From: Diaporthe sp. PMI_573
Lineage: Eukaryota > Ascomycota > Sordariomycetes > Diaporthales > Diaporthaceae
Assembly (NCBI GenBank): GCA_021399435.1
Contig: JAJTUP010000008.1
Location: forward strand, 930,001-994,000
Direction: 5' to 3'
Length of the DNA stretch: 64,000 nt
In this document: positions 22,466 through 34,124 of the stretch, piece by piece
How the letters are laid out: every line of letters starts with the position of its first letter
Numbering within the stretch: the stretch's first letter is position 1
Translations under genes and position numbers: made by a program
Notes under the pieces: generated by a model
Databases searched by the model: none
The model's input: the letters and a program-made list of their open reading frames with translations, nothing else
Told to the model about the DNA's origin: nothing

Positions 22466-24231
22466 ATGGCTGGTGGTGTCAAGAAGCCCGTCAATGTCTT
22501 CCGGCTGAAGAACCTTGGCCTGCCCCGGGAGGTCTTCAACTGGCGGCTTTGGTTCTCCGTCTTCTCTTTCGGCCTCCTGGGAGCGGCGAGAGGGGTCGAT
22601 GAAGGGCTCATCAGCGGGGCTTTCAACTCCAAAGACTTCCAGGCTACTATTAACTATGATTCCTACGACGAGGTCGCAAAGGCCAACATCAAGGCCAACG
22701 TCTCGGCAATGGTCCAGATTGGTTCCGTCGGCGGCGCTCTTTTCGCCTTCATCATAGCAGACCGGATCGGCCGTATCTGGGCCACCCGTGTCCTCTGGTC
22801 AGTGTCACTTTTCTCTTGCAACGGATCCCCGACTTTCATGTTTTGGAATGTTCTAGAATGCAACACTTTAGGATCCGTAGCAGGACTAACGTCACCATTA
22901 GCATGTTCTGGGTCGTGGGAATTGCCATGTTCATGGGCAACAACGGCAGCCTGCCTCTTATCTACGCCGGTCGCTTCATTGCAGGCTTGGGTGTCGGGCA
23001 AACGCCTGTTGTCGGACCAGTCTACATCGCTGAGATTGCCCCCGCGCCCATCCGAGGTCTCTGCACCTGCATATTCACCGGCTTCGTCTACCTGGGCATT
23101 GTCCTCGCTTATTTCGCCAACTACGGATGCCAGATCAACATTGGCGACACCACTCACGCCCGGTGGCTGATCCCTACCAGCGTCCACATCATGTTCGCCG
23201 GCCTCAGCTTCATCCTGACCTTCCTCCAGTACGAGTCGCCTCGCTTCCTCATCAAGCAGAACAAGCCTGACAAGGCTCTCCACAACATGTCGCGGCTGCG
23301 TCACCTCCCACCCGACCACCCTTACGTCACGGAGGAGATCGCCGCCATCACCGTGCAGCACCACGAGGAGATGGAGGCCACAAAGGGCACGACCTTCTGG
23401 GGCATGATCAAGGAGTTGCTCTTCATCCCCTCCAACCTGTACAGGTTCTACCTGGCCATCGGCGCCCAGCTTATGAGCCAGTGGAGCGGCGCCGGTTCGA
23501 TCACCCTCTACGCACCAGACTTGTTCGCACTGATGGGCATCACGGGCACAAACGAGTCACTGCTCGTCACCGCCGTCTTCGGAATCGTCAAGCTCGTCGC
23601 CGCCATCGGCTGCGCCCTCTTCCTGGTCGACGTCATCGGCCGCAAGCGCTCGCTGCTTATCGGCATCACCCTGCAGGCCATCGCCATGGTCTACGTGGCC
23701 GGCTTCCTGACCGGTGTCCCCGAGCTCGGCATAGTCGAAGACTACGAGCTTACCCCTGCCGAGACGGGCCCCTCCAAGGGCGCGATCTTCATGATCTATC
23801 TGTCTGGCTTCGGCTGGGCTCTGGGTTGGAACTCGATGCAGTACCTGCTCACGGCCGAGCTGTTCCCCCTGCGCATCCGTGCCCTGGCCACCTCGATCGC
23901 CATGACGGCCCACTTCGCCAACCAGTACGGCAACTCGCGCGCGCTACCCAACATGCTGCTGCCTCTCTCCTCGGGAGGCATCACGCCCAGCGGCACGTTC
24001 TGGTGCTTCGCGGCCGTCACCGTCCTCGGCGGCGTCTGGGTCTGGTTCTTCGTCCCCGAGACCTCGGGCCGCAGTCTTGAGAGCATGGACCGCCTGTTCG
24101 CCCTGCCATGGTACAAGATCGGACTCCACGGCAACAAGGATGCCGATGAGCTCGACGTGATTCATGACAAGAAGTTTGAGGAGGCCGGCGCGTCTCAGGC
24201 GGATCACGTTGAGAAGAGCGAGAGGGTGTAA
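22466..24231 (+). CDS. MFS sugar transporter, quinate-permease-like
   Basis: Two exons, 22466-22797 and 22902-24231; 553 residues. Twelve-span sugar-porter family protein: first loop signature DRIGRIWATRV, GRFIAGLGVGQ, the PESPRF-equivalent YESPRFL after helix 6, DVIGRKRS, and the PETSGRS motif after helix 12. The VLCMFWVVGIAMFMG stretch made across the splice, together with the GRFIAGLGVGQT and IRGLCTC segments, resembles fungal quinate/plant-phenolic permeases rather than hexose transporters; the substrate is inferred. The C-terminal tail is hydrophilic. The single intron is an introner-like element (copy A). The TGC codon at the join is Cys, as in relatives. Confidence 0.9.
22798..22901 (+). 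repeat. introner-like element copy A (intron of MFS gene)
   Basis: 104-nt intron GTCAGT...CATTAG with GGACTAAC branch region. 101 of 104 bases equal copy B at 40711; same family as copies C, D and E. A 12-position inverted repeat (positions 20-31 with 74-85, one mismatch) can form an internal stem. Confidence 0.93.
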
Positions 24232-25636
24232 TATCCCAGTATTCATATAGGTAGCTTTGTAGCTTGCAGTGTTGCACGCCTCCTCTTCAGATACAATGGC
24301 ACACGCGTACATGTCAATTTTAGAATGAAATTCATGAAGTTCAAATCATTTCTACTCCGTATTTGTATTCATTCACTGGTTGATCGTAGGGTGACGTGTG
24401 ATAACAGTAGAAGAAAAGACTCCAAGCTGGCAAATGTGACGTCTAATTCATACCAATATGTTCATCCCAGTTGTATTGATCATTTGGATCCCCGTGAGCC
24501 ACAAAGCTTCATGAGCTTTTGCCAAAACGGAGACTCAAGCATTAGACACAATCGGTAATTTTTTCATTGATGACTTGCAGCAGCGGAGATACCGCGAACT
24601 TCGAACACAACGACAGGAGAGCATGTGGCACGCAGCGGCTCTATCTCACGACCCAGACAATCCAGTAGTCACAAAGCGATTACAAAATTACGAGAAGTAA
24701 ATTACTGATAATCAACCTCCGGGAACGCTATGGCGACCCCGAAACGCTGACTCGTTAAAGAACGATAAGGCCATATGAAAAATTGCTGCTCTGTTACAAG
24801 GGGCTAGTGTGTGTGTATAGGGCTTGCGGTTTTCAACGACAATCTCTAAGGGGGTCTAAGGGTCCTTGAGGTTCCAGGATCCTCCCTGGATACAAATGCT
24901 AGACTCGCGCCATATATAGTCCATCGAGTATGGATGCCTGAGGCTCCTATTTCCTCAGCTGGCCCACAGGGCCCGCTGGCTGCCTAACGTACTCCTCCAA
25001 GGGTGGGTTTCCTTCGTGTGGCATGCTCCTCTTCACGAATACGAAATCCACATGTAGGTGATCAGCTCGGCGGAGTCCATTACAAGAGTCCGCTGTATAC
25101 AACACGGGATGGCTTCCTATTACTTTCAAGTTTACGAAGCCATTTGTCACTGTATTATTACCGGAGCAGGACCTCCAGCTATATTAAAGCCGCACTACTT
25201 AAGTAGCAAACCCCCACGATTCAACATACATCGGGCAACCCCTAGGCTTGGAATTTAATCGCGCAGTTGTCGGATGTACTGCCACGGCAAGGTATTGTGT
25301 TCCTCGACAGTACTGATAGGCTCGACGATGCTGTTTTCCCTTTCATTCTTTTCAAAAGCCTAACCGCGGCCTCTCTGCTTAGGGAGGAGCAGCTGCTAGC
25401 CCTAGAGATCAACGACTGGACGAAAAGGCTCGAAAATTAATGCTGCAATCGCGTTGTAATATTCTGTTGATCATAATTACCCTCATCACTGCCGATCTAC
25501 AAATTGAATCTCTCCCATCTCTGACAATGCAGCACTTCAAAAAGGATCTCCTAGAATTGACTCAGACCTATGCAAATTTCCATTTCAAACTTCCTTAGAA
25601 CTCGAGCTCTGCCTTTACAGGCATAATTCCATCTGC
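24232..25636. other. intergenic, nothing recognised
   Basis: 3' flanks of the MFS gene (plus) and the subtilase (minus). AT-rich in places; no gene seen. Confidence 0.45.
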
Positions 25637-27007
25637 TTAAGCGGCACCGTTGTACGCAAGCAGGTTAGGGGTGCCCGAGGGGACCCCCGTGACTACCCCC
25701 GAGATGGCGTTGTTACGGATGTAAGTGCACAGCGCCGCAGGGGTCATTGATCCCTGCAGAGCGAGGAAGTAGGCGCCCAGGCCGGCGACGTGAGGAGAAG
25801 CCATGGAGGTTCCGGACAGGGTTGCCTGCGGTGTGTGTTAGCGTCAGCTACTTGGCCCCGAAGGTGACGACCGTGCAGGTCCTAGTGTGATGAATATCAA
25901 CTTACGGTAGCACTGGTGCTTCCAATGTAGGAGCTGACGATGCTGCTTCCGGGGGCGAGGATGTCGACGACGGAGCCGTAGTTGGAGTAAGACGCCAGAG
26001 CGTCAGAGCTGGTGGTCGCGCCGACGGTGCAGGCGCTCGTCTCGGAAGCAGGGGAGTAGTTAGCTGCGTTGGCAGCGCTGTTTCCAGCGGCGACGGCGAG
26101 GAAGACACCGGCCTGGACGAGAGCAGCGGCGGCCGAGTTCACGGCGGTGGACCTGCTGCCGCCGAGCGACATGTTGGCCACGGAGGAGCAAGACCGCTTG
26201 GGGGCATCAGTCGCGACGTAGTTGATACCAGAGATGACGCCCGAGTTGGTACCGGACCCGCTGGCGTCGAGAACCTTGACACCGTACAGAGTAACCAGCT
26301 TGGCCACACCGTAGGTGCTGCCGCCGATGGTGCCGGCAACGTGAGTGCCGTGTCCGTTGCCGTCAGTGTTGCTGCTGTCGGCGTAGTTGGCGAGGAATGT
26401 AGCCCGGCCGCCGAATTGAGAATGGGTGGTGAGGATGCCGGTGTCAATGATATAGGCGCACACTCCGCTGCCGGCGGAGGTGTCGTAGACATAGGGGGTC
26501 AGCGTCCGGGCCCTGTGCGAAATGCGTCCAAGGCCCCAAGAAGCAGCAGTCTGGCTGGTTAGGGCACGCTTGGCTGTCTCGGTGGTGGACACCTCCTCAG
26601 GGACGTAGTCGATCTTGATGATGGCATCCTGCTCAATGAACTCGACCTAATGCCGGGAAAATATCAGAATCAGCCAGTGTGTTCTCAAATGGGGCTGACT
26701 TCAAGTCACTCTCACTTACGTCTTCCAGCTCCGCGATGGCCTCAAGAGCCTCGGCAGAGATCTGAGCTGCGAGCCCCTTGAACTGCTGGTCGGCGTCCCA
26801 CTTCTGGTAGGCCTCGCCCTCGAACAGGTCGTTGACATGGTCGATGGACGCCTGCGAAACGTCATCCTTCATCTTCACGATGTACTTGTTCTCGAGAAGA
26901 GCTTCGACGTCCCGGGGCTTCAGAATAGGGGCAGAGCCGACTGAGCGTTTCTGGCCTGGAAGGGCCAGTGCCAGGGGCAACAGAGACAGAATCGCAGCGG
27001 TCTTCAT
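25637..27007 (-). CDS. secreted subtilisin-like serine protease (S8, proteinase K-like)
   Basis: Three exons on the minus strand: 26720-27007, 25906-26646, 25637-25825; 405 residues. A signal peptide (residues 1-16), an I9-type inhibitor propeptide (about 40-110, ending in the IKIDYVPEE region) and the catalytic domain follow in order. The triad is complete: Asp in YIIDTGI, His in NGHGTHVAGT, Ser in SGTSMASPHVAG; the oxyanion Asn is in AAGNSAAN. The SGTSMASPH block starts just after the second intron. Extracellular protein degradation is expected from the family. Introns are 73 and 80 nt. Confidence 0.95.
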
Positions 27008-28429
27008 TTCGATGAGATTTCTAGAATGACTGGACTAGTATCGAGTTGAGCTGAGCTGATCTGGGTCTTCACAGTGACGTCGTCGCGGTGAGGTGTGGAC
27101 TGAAGATGAGAGTATTGAGGCAAGTTCATGGCCCGTGAGACCTCTTATAGTGATCTTCAATCCGCTGCTTGAGACCTTCACGATATCTACTGTCTAATCT
27201 CCTTCCTTTTACAGACAACAAGTTTATGATGGCGCCATCTACTTCCGCGGACACCAAGACTCACAACACTACATCAGAGAAGCAATCAGGAAGGAGGATC
27301 GACACTTTCGCCTATATTGCCTTATCACTATTCTTGGACGTTGGTGAATGTAACTCGGCCAGGTGATATTTGAGCCTAAGACATGTGCCATTGCATTTCC
27401 AAGTTTACTACGTGCGAGGTGCACCCCAATTGCATAGTCGCCTTCCATAAACGAAGAGATAACGGGTGCGCGCTCAACAATCTGTCGAATGGCGATGGAG
27501 AGAACAATTCCGAGGTAGCAGAACACCGTGCGCGAGTCCAAGCGAGAGGGTGTGAAGGAGTTGTCAGCAGAGTCCATCACTGCCGGCGAGCAGGTGTTGT
27601 TGCTGAGTGCAGTTGAGACTATTGATAGGAAGCGATCTTAGGCCAGGCAACTTGCAGCCCGAGCACTGACCGCAAAGATAGGATAGGCGTTCTTCCTGCC
27701 TATCCTGATCAGCAGCGTCTTCCATATGCAGGCTGCGAGTGGTCGTATATCTGGATTCTAGACGCGCAGCTCGATATCTACGGGCTTGGCTAGTCTTGGC
27801 TCGCAGTAAATGCTACCCCAGGTTTTCTATCAAGGTTCACATGATAACGGAATTATGTTACTGCTAGGAATTTGATAGTGCGTCGCCTAATGGTCGACTT
27901 TGGGAGCCCGGCGCGGCGGAATGTGGGCGAATCATACCCATGGGGGCCTTTTGAACCGAACGAGGTTGATATCTCGCGAGGGGGCTTCATACAGCACAGT
28001 TTGCTGTCAATTTGCCTGTATTGAACAGTAGCTTTAAAACCTGCTACAAGGATTGGGAACTATGTCTCCGCACATCAACACGTACTTGTTGAATTGCCGC
28101 ACATATTAGCCCGATGGTGTTTCTCGGGTCTCGGATAACGATAATATCATCTTGCAGTGTTGGGGCGGCCGGGAGGGGGTGTGCTGTTGTTCTACCACGG
28201 CGCCGTCGTACAAAATCAACCTTGCCAGGATACCCATGAGCATGACCAGGGTTCTTTGCCTGATTCGGTTAGGCCAAAGCAGTTACAACGTGTGTCCATC
28301 AAACGTCAGATTTTCTACCAGTCACCTGCAGCACGGCCAACGAGTCACTCCTAACGACTCCTCAGTCCTTGCTTTTGCAAGCTCCAGGCTTCGGGATCCG
28401 CGGTGCACATCAAGCCGGGCATTGCTCGT
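27008..28429. other. divergent intergenic region
   Basis: Lies between the subtilase (minus) and the phosphatase (plus), so it holds both promoters. A 103-codon minus-strand frame at 27269-27580 has no recognised product. Confidence 0.45.
27144..27149 (-). promoter_or_regulatory. TATA-like box of the subtilase gene
   Basis: TATAAG on the minus strand about 137 bp before the ATG at 27007. Confidence 0.5.
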
Positions 28430-29689
28430 ATGGGTCCTCCACGCCTGCCAGGTGACATCATACCGAATCCACAACCCAAGATGTCAAGCTCTGTCTCCAC
28501 TGCCTGGCTCGACCTCTTTGACAGGCACCAGGCCCCGGACGCCGAGTCGTGCTTCAAGAGTTACGATGCCCTCGACACGCTCGACAGCTTCTCCAGTGTC
28601 AGCTTCCTCAAGGACTTCATCTGGGCCGAGATCAGGACATGGGTAGCAAATAACACCGACTCCCTGTCTCTCATCAGCCATGAGGACTTGGACGGGCCGG
28701 GCCGCGTCTTCCTGGGGGGCATGAACCATGCTCTCAATGACGAGACCCTCCGCCAGCACGACATCTCTGCCGCCATCAGCATCCACCCAAAGGACCTTCT
28801 CGCATGGCACCCCACAGACCCCTCGTACGCCCTGCGTCGCTTCTCGGACCCCACCTCTCCATGCTCAGTCAAGTATCACCTTATGATCCCTCTTGAGGAT
28901 AAGGCGAACGCGGACCTCATGGAATATTTTGGAAAGAGTAACGACTTCCTGCAAACACACCTGAGAGAGGGCCACAACATCCTGGTCCACTGCAAGTCCG
29001 GCCGGTCACGCTCAGTCGCTGCGGTGATTGCATACCTGCAGCGGAAGTATTACGACACGGTAATCCAGCCACAAAACTTGCCTCTGGATGAGGCCCTAAG
29101 CAAAATGATAGCATACCGTGAGGCCGTCACGGAGAGTGTTCGCGTCCAACGCCTGCCGGTTCCTATCATCATGGAGCGTTTTGAGGACTTGCTCCGGCTA
29201 TATGATTATCAGCTCCTAGGCCATCCCGCTTACCAAGAGAAGCTGGCTAATTTGTTCTCTCCGCCGCCGGCCCCCGAGAAGAAACCAGTAGAGTTACAGA
29301 GAGCCGAGTCACAGACAACAGACTCGCAAACGACAGACTCGCAAACGCTGAGCTCGCAAGGGACGTGGTCGGTGATGACAAGTTCTCAGATAGACTTGGA
29401 GCATCCTGCCGGGCTGAAGAGGGTCAAGAAGAAGGGCGGCGCGGCAATCCTCAAGCTCGCTGTCGCCATTGTCTTCTTCAATAACAACCAGAAGCCACCG
29501 ATCCCCGTTGTTGAGCGCTTGTTCGAGATCAATGAGGCCTACTTCTGGGAGATGGAGGGTGCTGACTACCAAGGCGTCAAGTACAAGGACTCGGGACATA
29601 TTCATCGTGGTATTTGTGCCTTCTACGCCCAGTTCGCCGATGAATATGGCTATGAAGCACCAACGGCCGTCTCACAGCTCTCGGACTGA
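28430..29689 (+). CDS. dual-specificity protein phosphatase-like protein
   Basis: Intronless, 419 residues from the first in-frame ATG; a second Met follows at 28481. The cysteine phosphatase P-loop HCKSGRSRS is at residues 187-195, with Cys188 as nucleophile and Arg194 for phosphate binding, inside a DSP-type fold (GGMNHALNDETLRQHDISAAISI before it). The general-acid candidate is the Asp in PLEDKANAD. After residue 285 comes a low-complexity linker with tandem DSQTT units, then a basic KRVKKKGG patch and an unusual C-terminal domain of about 90 residues that I do not recognise. Role in dephosphorylation is inferred from the P-loop; the substrate is unknown. Confidence 0.8.
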   Translation: MGPPRLPGDIIPNPQPKMSSSVSTAWLDLFDRHQAPDAESCFKSYDALDTLDSFSSVSFLKDFIWAEIRTWVANNTDSLSLISHEDLDGPGRVFLGGMNHALNDETLRQHDISAAISIHPKDLLAWHPTDPSYALRRFSDPTSPCSVKYHLMIPLEDKANADLMEYFGKSNDFLQTHLREGHNILVHCKSGRSRSVAAVIAYLQRKYYDTVIQPQNLPLDEALSKMIAYREAVTESVRVQRLPVPIIMERFEDLLRLYDYQLLGHPAYQEKLANLFSPPPAPEKKPVELQRAESQTTDSQTTDSQTLSSQGTWSVMTSSQIDLEHPAGLKRVKKKGGAAILKLAVAIVFFNNNQKPPIPVVERLFEINEAYFWEMEGADYQGVKYKDSGHIHRGICAFYAQFADEYGYEAPTAVSQLSD

Positions 29690-30584
29690 TAACGCGGGCT
29701 GGGGGCAAGGTAGACCTCGCATAACGACTTAAGACGTGATGACGCATTTCATAGCACTTACCACAGACTTGATTCTACTGCATCATGTTCAATTTTAGAC
29801 TAGATTCGGTACATGAGCTAGCATCCCGAAGAAAATCGATACAAGCCGAATGATCAAGTTTGCCAGTGAGTGATGTGATCTTCATATCGTGGTCGGTTCT
29901 GGAATGGGAAGCGTACTGACGGTATATGCTCCAATGTATTCGCAACAAGACCAGCATTCAATCAGTTGGAGACCAAAGGTCGAGCTGGGATACGTGAGCG
30001 CACAATCGGCCCATTTTGCTCGAGGAGTGGATGACCGAGCACCAAAACGCCATAGGTTGAACCCAGTAGACAAATGATGCCTTGATCCTAACTTCTATGA
30101 CATTTACACATATTGGTCTCTTCGACTAGGAAATCAACAACTGTTCAAGACTCTTTCGCAATATCTTTGTTGGCGTCTAGCAGGCCTAGCGAGCCGCATC
30201 AGATCTGAGCCTTTGGGCGAGACGTGCCAATGACGTGTTATAAGTTGGGCATCTACTTATATATATATTCATGTGTAGGTAGTGGAAGATCTGCTCCAGA
30301 TCCATCCTATTCTTAGAAAGTGGTGTTGCTTGTTCCAGCTTGTGAGACAGTATACTGACTTGGGCAGTAATCTACCATTAATACTATGTACCAAAGCCTC
30401 AGAGGATGCCCCATGCCCAGGCTTACATACAGCCTCTCGATGCTTGAATGGCGTCAACTTAGAGTGTGCTTGGATGTCATTGATAGACTTTGAGTCACAC
30501 GGGTCCTCCAAGAATAAGAAGGTACCCAAATACTAAATACGTCTAATCTAGTTTATTAAACGACTCATCTTTGAGGTGAAATAC
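29690..30584. other. intergenic between convergent genes
   Basis: AT-rich 3' flanks of the phosphatase and the C2H2 gene. No gene seen. Confidence 0.45.
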
Positions 30585-33131
30585 TTAGATAAACCCCTGC
30601 TGCGCCTGCACAGCCGTCGGTTTCAGGCCACTTGCCCCAGCTAGCTGGTCATTAAGCCCCATCCTGCTGCCCTTCATCTGCAGCCTCGGGCCCGGCGCGG
30701 GCACTCCGGGCGTCAGAGACTGATCCCCGTACTGGGCCGCCCAGTCCACCTCCTCGTCCTCGCTCATCCGGTTCGCCGCCGAGTACGGTGCCGTTCCAGG
30801 AGGCTGGTTGGTATTAGCTGCCGGGGTCATGAAGGCGGACAGCTGGTCCGCGTAGCCGTTGTAGCCCTCGCACTGGCAGGGCTCCATCTGGCAGGACTCG
30901 CACTGCTCCATGGCCAGGCCCGAGTCACGCTGGTATTTCTTGTCGTCGTCGTCGCTGGTGGTGGTAGTGGTGCCGTTGAACTTGACGCCTTGGACCCAGT
31001 CCTTGAACGGGAGCCGCGGGCTCTCGACCTGCATGCCGCTCATGCTGAAGGTGCTCGAACGCGTTGCTGGCCTGGACCTGCTGCTTGACACCGCGGGCAC
31101 TGGGTCCTGTGAGTACACGGAGGACGAGGTGCTGGCCGGCGAGACGGTCGTCCTCGGCGGGATCTGTTGGGGTGCCTGTGACTGCCGGCGGCCAAGGGAC
31201 TTTGGCGATGACAGCTGACTTGCGCTCCTGCCGTGGATCGTCGAGGCCCTTAGGGCGATTCCGTCAAAATTGCGCATGGAGAACCGTGACATGCGCGAGG
31301 AATCGCTCTTGGTCTTTTCAGACGCGCTGGTAGGCGGGCTTTCGCCGCTGGCGCTGATGCGGCACTTCCTGTTGACCTTTGCCCTGTGCTGCTCGAAGAC
31401 AAGCTGGAACTGCCCAGCCAAGAAGAAACACACGTCTTCGGACTGTTCAGGCAGAAGCTTCCGAAGACTTTCACTTAGGTCGGCCCTGAGCTCGGCTTGG
31501 CTGTCGTCCAGCTTCTGCTCCATCTCGACCATCTCAACCACGGGGAGATATTCTAGGCGTCAAATCAGCCACCCGCGTGTAAATGAACAATGTCTATATA
31601 GCCACCATGAATCACTCACCTGAATCTAGAGGGGACACGTCCTGGGGAAAGAGAAGTTTGCAGATCTGTTCCCAGGTTTGTACACTGTGTCTCGGTGTCC
31701 GGTCGGCAAGAGCCCGATCCATCTCCTCTGTGATCCCTTCCTCTACCACAATATCCGAGGCAGCGCCATTAGGTTCGCACAATTGGTCCACAGACACCAT
31801 CAGATGCTCGGACAAATCAGATTGGTTCCGGAAGCTCGCCTTGCATCGTGGGCAAGAGTGCGCCGGCCCGCATGTTCTGTGGTAGGTCCTGATGTGGTGC
31901 CTGTCTGGGCGTTAGCCTTTGCCATCCGCGCGGAGAATTGAAGACATACTTGAGCTCTTGTATGCCGAAAAACGGCTTCTTGGCACAATGCTCATGGTCG
32001 CGGATGTTGAAGGTGAGGGGGTTCCTCTTCCGAAAAGGACACGAATATGGCCTCGACGCGTCGCTCAGTCTCGCTCTCATACCGCGGCCGCCTTTACCGA
32101 ATCCATACAGGTTCTTGTACATACTTCCCTTGGAATTATCGTATGCAAAAGGGTCTTCCTCATCACCGCTGCTGACGCCGTACCTGGCACGACTCTCTGA
32201 GACCTCGTTTTCTGAGAGCTGCCCCGAAGTCCTAGATTGCGTATCCAAATCCGTGGCGTATGGCTTGGAGTTTCTGGACCGGTACTGAGCAAGGGCCCAT
32301 GGCGGGTGTTCCTTCTGAACAGTAGTCGATACTTCCTGGAGACACCTCTGCGAGGCATCCTGGACCTTGGGCGGCACCGTGGCCTTGGGTCCCCTGACGC
32401 CATAGCCCTCTCGCAGGATAGATGCAGCGATCCTTGAGGTGAGTGCTGCACTCGGGTCGGCGTCGACAGTGTCGTGTGGGTAACTATCCCTTAGGAGGTC
32501 CGTCTTAGCCAAGCCACTCTTTCTTCTCCCCGGTGGTGGAGCCATCAGGCTGATTGTGCATGTGGCTGTCAATGCACTGCTTCGCGCATGTGTCAAGGTT
32601 ATATGATGTTTGGTTGGGGGTCACTCACTCAAAGACCCGATGCGAGGCCCGCCTCATGCTGACTGATGAGGACCTTAGAGGGTGGGTGGTCGCCCTTTTG
32701 AGATTCTTCTTTGTATCTTCGGCACACGCGTCGTCCCGCATCCGAAGGGGTAGACCAAGACTCTGTGGTCTCCCGGCAGCTAGTTGAGGCTGACTAGCTT
32801 TTACCTCAGACGGCCCCTCTGAGTTGTGCTGGTACTGGGGGCCGAACCCTGCCTGGCTACCGGACATGATATCCGTGGGGACAAAAGCCGGGTCGCTATA
32901 GTCTGCTGTGTCAAACACAGGAGACCCGAAGCCGTCTAGCGATGGAGCGGGGCTTCCTGAATGGGAGGATAGCGTTGACACTGAACAAGTCATAGACTCT
33001 GGATAGGAATTATCGGGAATAGCGTGTGGTCTTTGTCTTTGGTCTGTTTTCGTCCTGGTGCCGTGGGATAAAGAGCGTGGGGATCCCGCGTATAGAGATC
33101 TGAGATCCATATTCGCGCGGCGGTCTGTCAT
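30585..33131 (-). CDS. fungal C2H2-type zinc-finger protein, putative regulator
   Basis: Four exons on the minus strand: 32629-33131, 31950-32549, 31620-31900, 30585-31552; 783 residues. The first 330 residues are disordered and Ser/Pro-rich. The core CPFRKRNPLTFNIRDHEHC followed by a helix and HHIRTYHRT is the characteristic degenerate C2H2 finger of a fungal family; a second finger CPRCKASF...LSEHL follows. Both are completed only when the intron at 31901-31949 is removed. A conserved helical TWEQICKLLFP segment follows, then a long disordered tail with an Asp/Thr-rich patch and a Cys-rich CESCQMEPCQC stretch. Nucleic-acid binding is inferred; targets unknown. Confidence 0.82.
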
Positions 33132-34124
33132 GATTCTATTTGCAGCGCTTCGTAGCCGCCGGTGGAACGGCCCGCAATGTGTGATGCTTGGATGTCTAGA
33201 AAAGCAAAGTATACAAGGGATGCATGCATGCGGTGAGAAGACAGCGGTTGAGGAAATTCAGAGAAATGTCACGGAACAAACAGTGCAGACAAGGATCGAG
33301 CAACCAGAGTGGGAAACAAAAACGCGAAGTCGAGGTGAGGTAAACTAGCCCCCAGAGCCCCCATTCGATATAAAAAGAAACATGATCAAACGAAACAAGA
33401 AGGCCGCACCCAAGGCGGTGGACCACGACCACGACCAAGACCACGAGCTGGACCTGGGGCGGCGGGAGGCTGGTAAGCCAAGGGGCCAGGGGCTGTTCAT
33501 CAGTCCCCTGTCCAATGGGGCTCTACGCGCCGCCCTCGCATTTGGCTCCACGAGATTTGGCCCGTCGCAGATGCACGTAATTGGCCAGGGCGGCCAATTG
33601 GCGCTGAGCAATCAGAAGCGCCAATTGCCTTAGCTGGACCTCGAGCAAAAGTCATCAGGAGGGTAGCGCCCAATGGATCTTGTCAATGTTGATCTTACAT
33701 GACGTACCGCGACCTGTCAACGGCATTACCGGTGGTTCACGCGACATTGCGGATTCGCTCGGCTGCAATGAAAGTCTTCGTGGCGAGAGAGCAAAACAGT
33801 CCACACTGCTCCTCTTTTGTTGGAAAGGGAGAAAGGGTCGAGCGGCCAGGGTAAGGGTTGATCAGCTTCACCACACCACTCGCACAACACTCCTTCTTGC
33901 ATCGTTTCATATTCGAAATTGCACCAATGAGTAAAGAATGCATTGTCGTGTAACTGGTGTTTTCCAGCATTGAAAAGTCAATACTGCTCAAACTTGTAGA
34001 CTCATGGTGTGGTCTTCCCATCATAATACCGTTGAACGTATTCTTCACATTACCGTAGCTTACAAAAGTTTCATTTTCCATCTCATCCTCACAAAACACC
34101 ACCATATATGTGGATCCTGGTGTC
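33132..34124. other. intergenic with clustered inverted repeats
   Basis: Upstream of the C2H2 gene and downstream of the DUF3176 gene. Holds overlapping palindromes at 33579-33627. An open frame at 33382-33633 is His/Asp-rich and unconvincing. Confidence 0.45.
33579..33627. repeat. two overlapping inverted repeats around GCCAATT
   Basis: AATTGGCC (33579-33586) with GGCCAATT (33592-33599), and CAATTGGCGCT (33595-33605) with AGCGCCAATTG (33617-33627). Four CCAAT-containing arms lie in 49 bp. Confidence 0.8.

Noticed and set aside
27269..27580. 103-codon minus-strand frame between the subtilase and phosphatase genes.
   Set aside because: No recognised domain; lies in a divergent promoter region and no splice partner was found.
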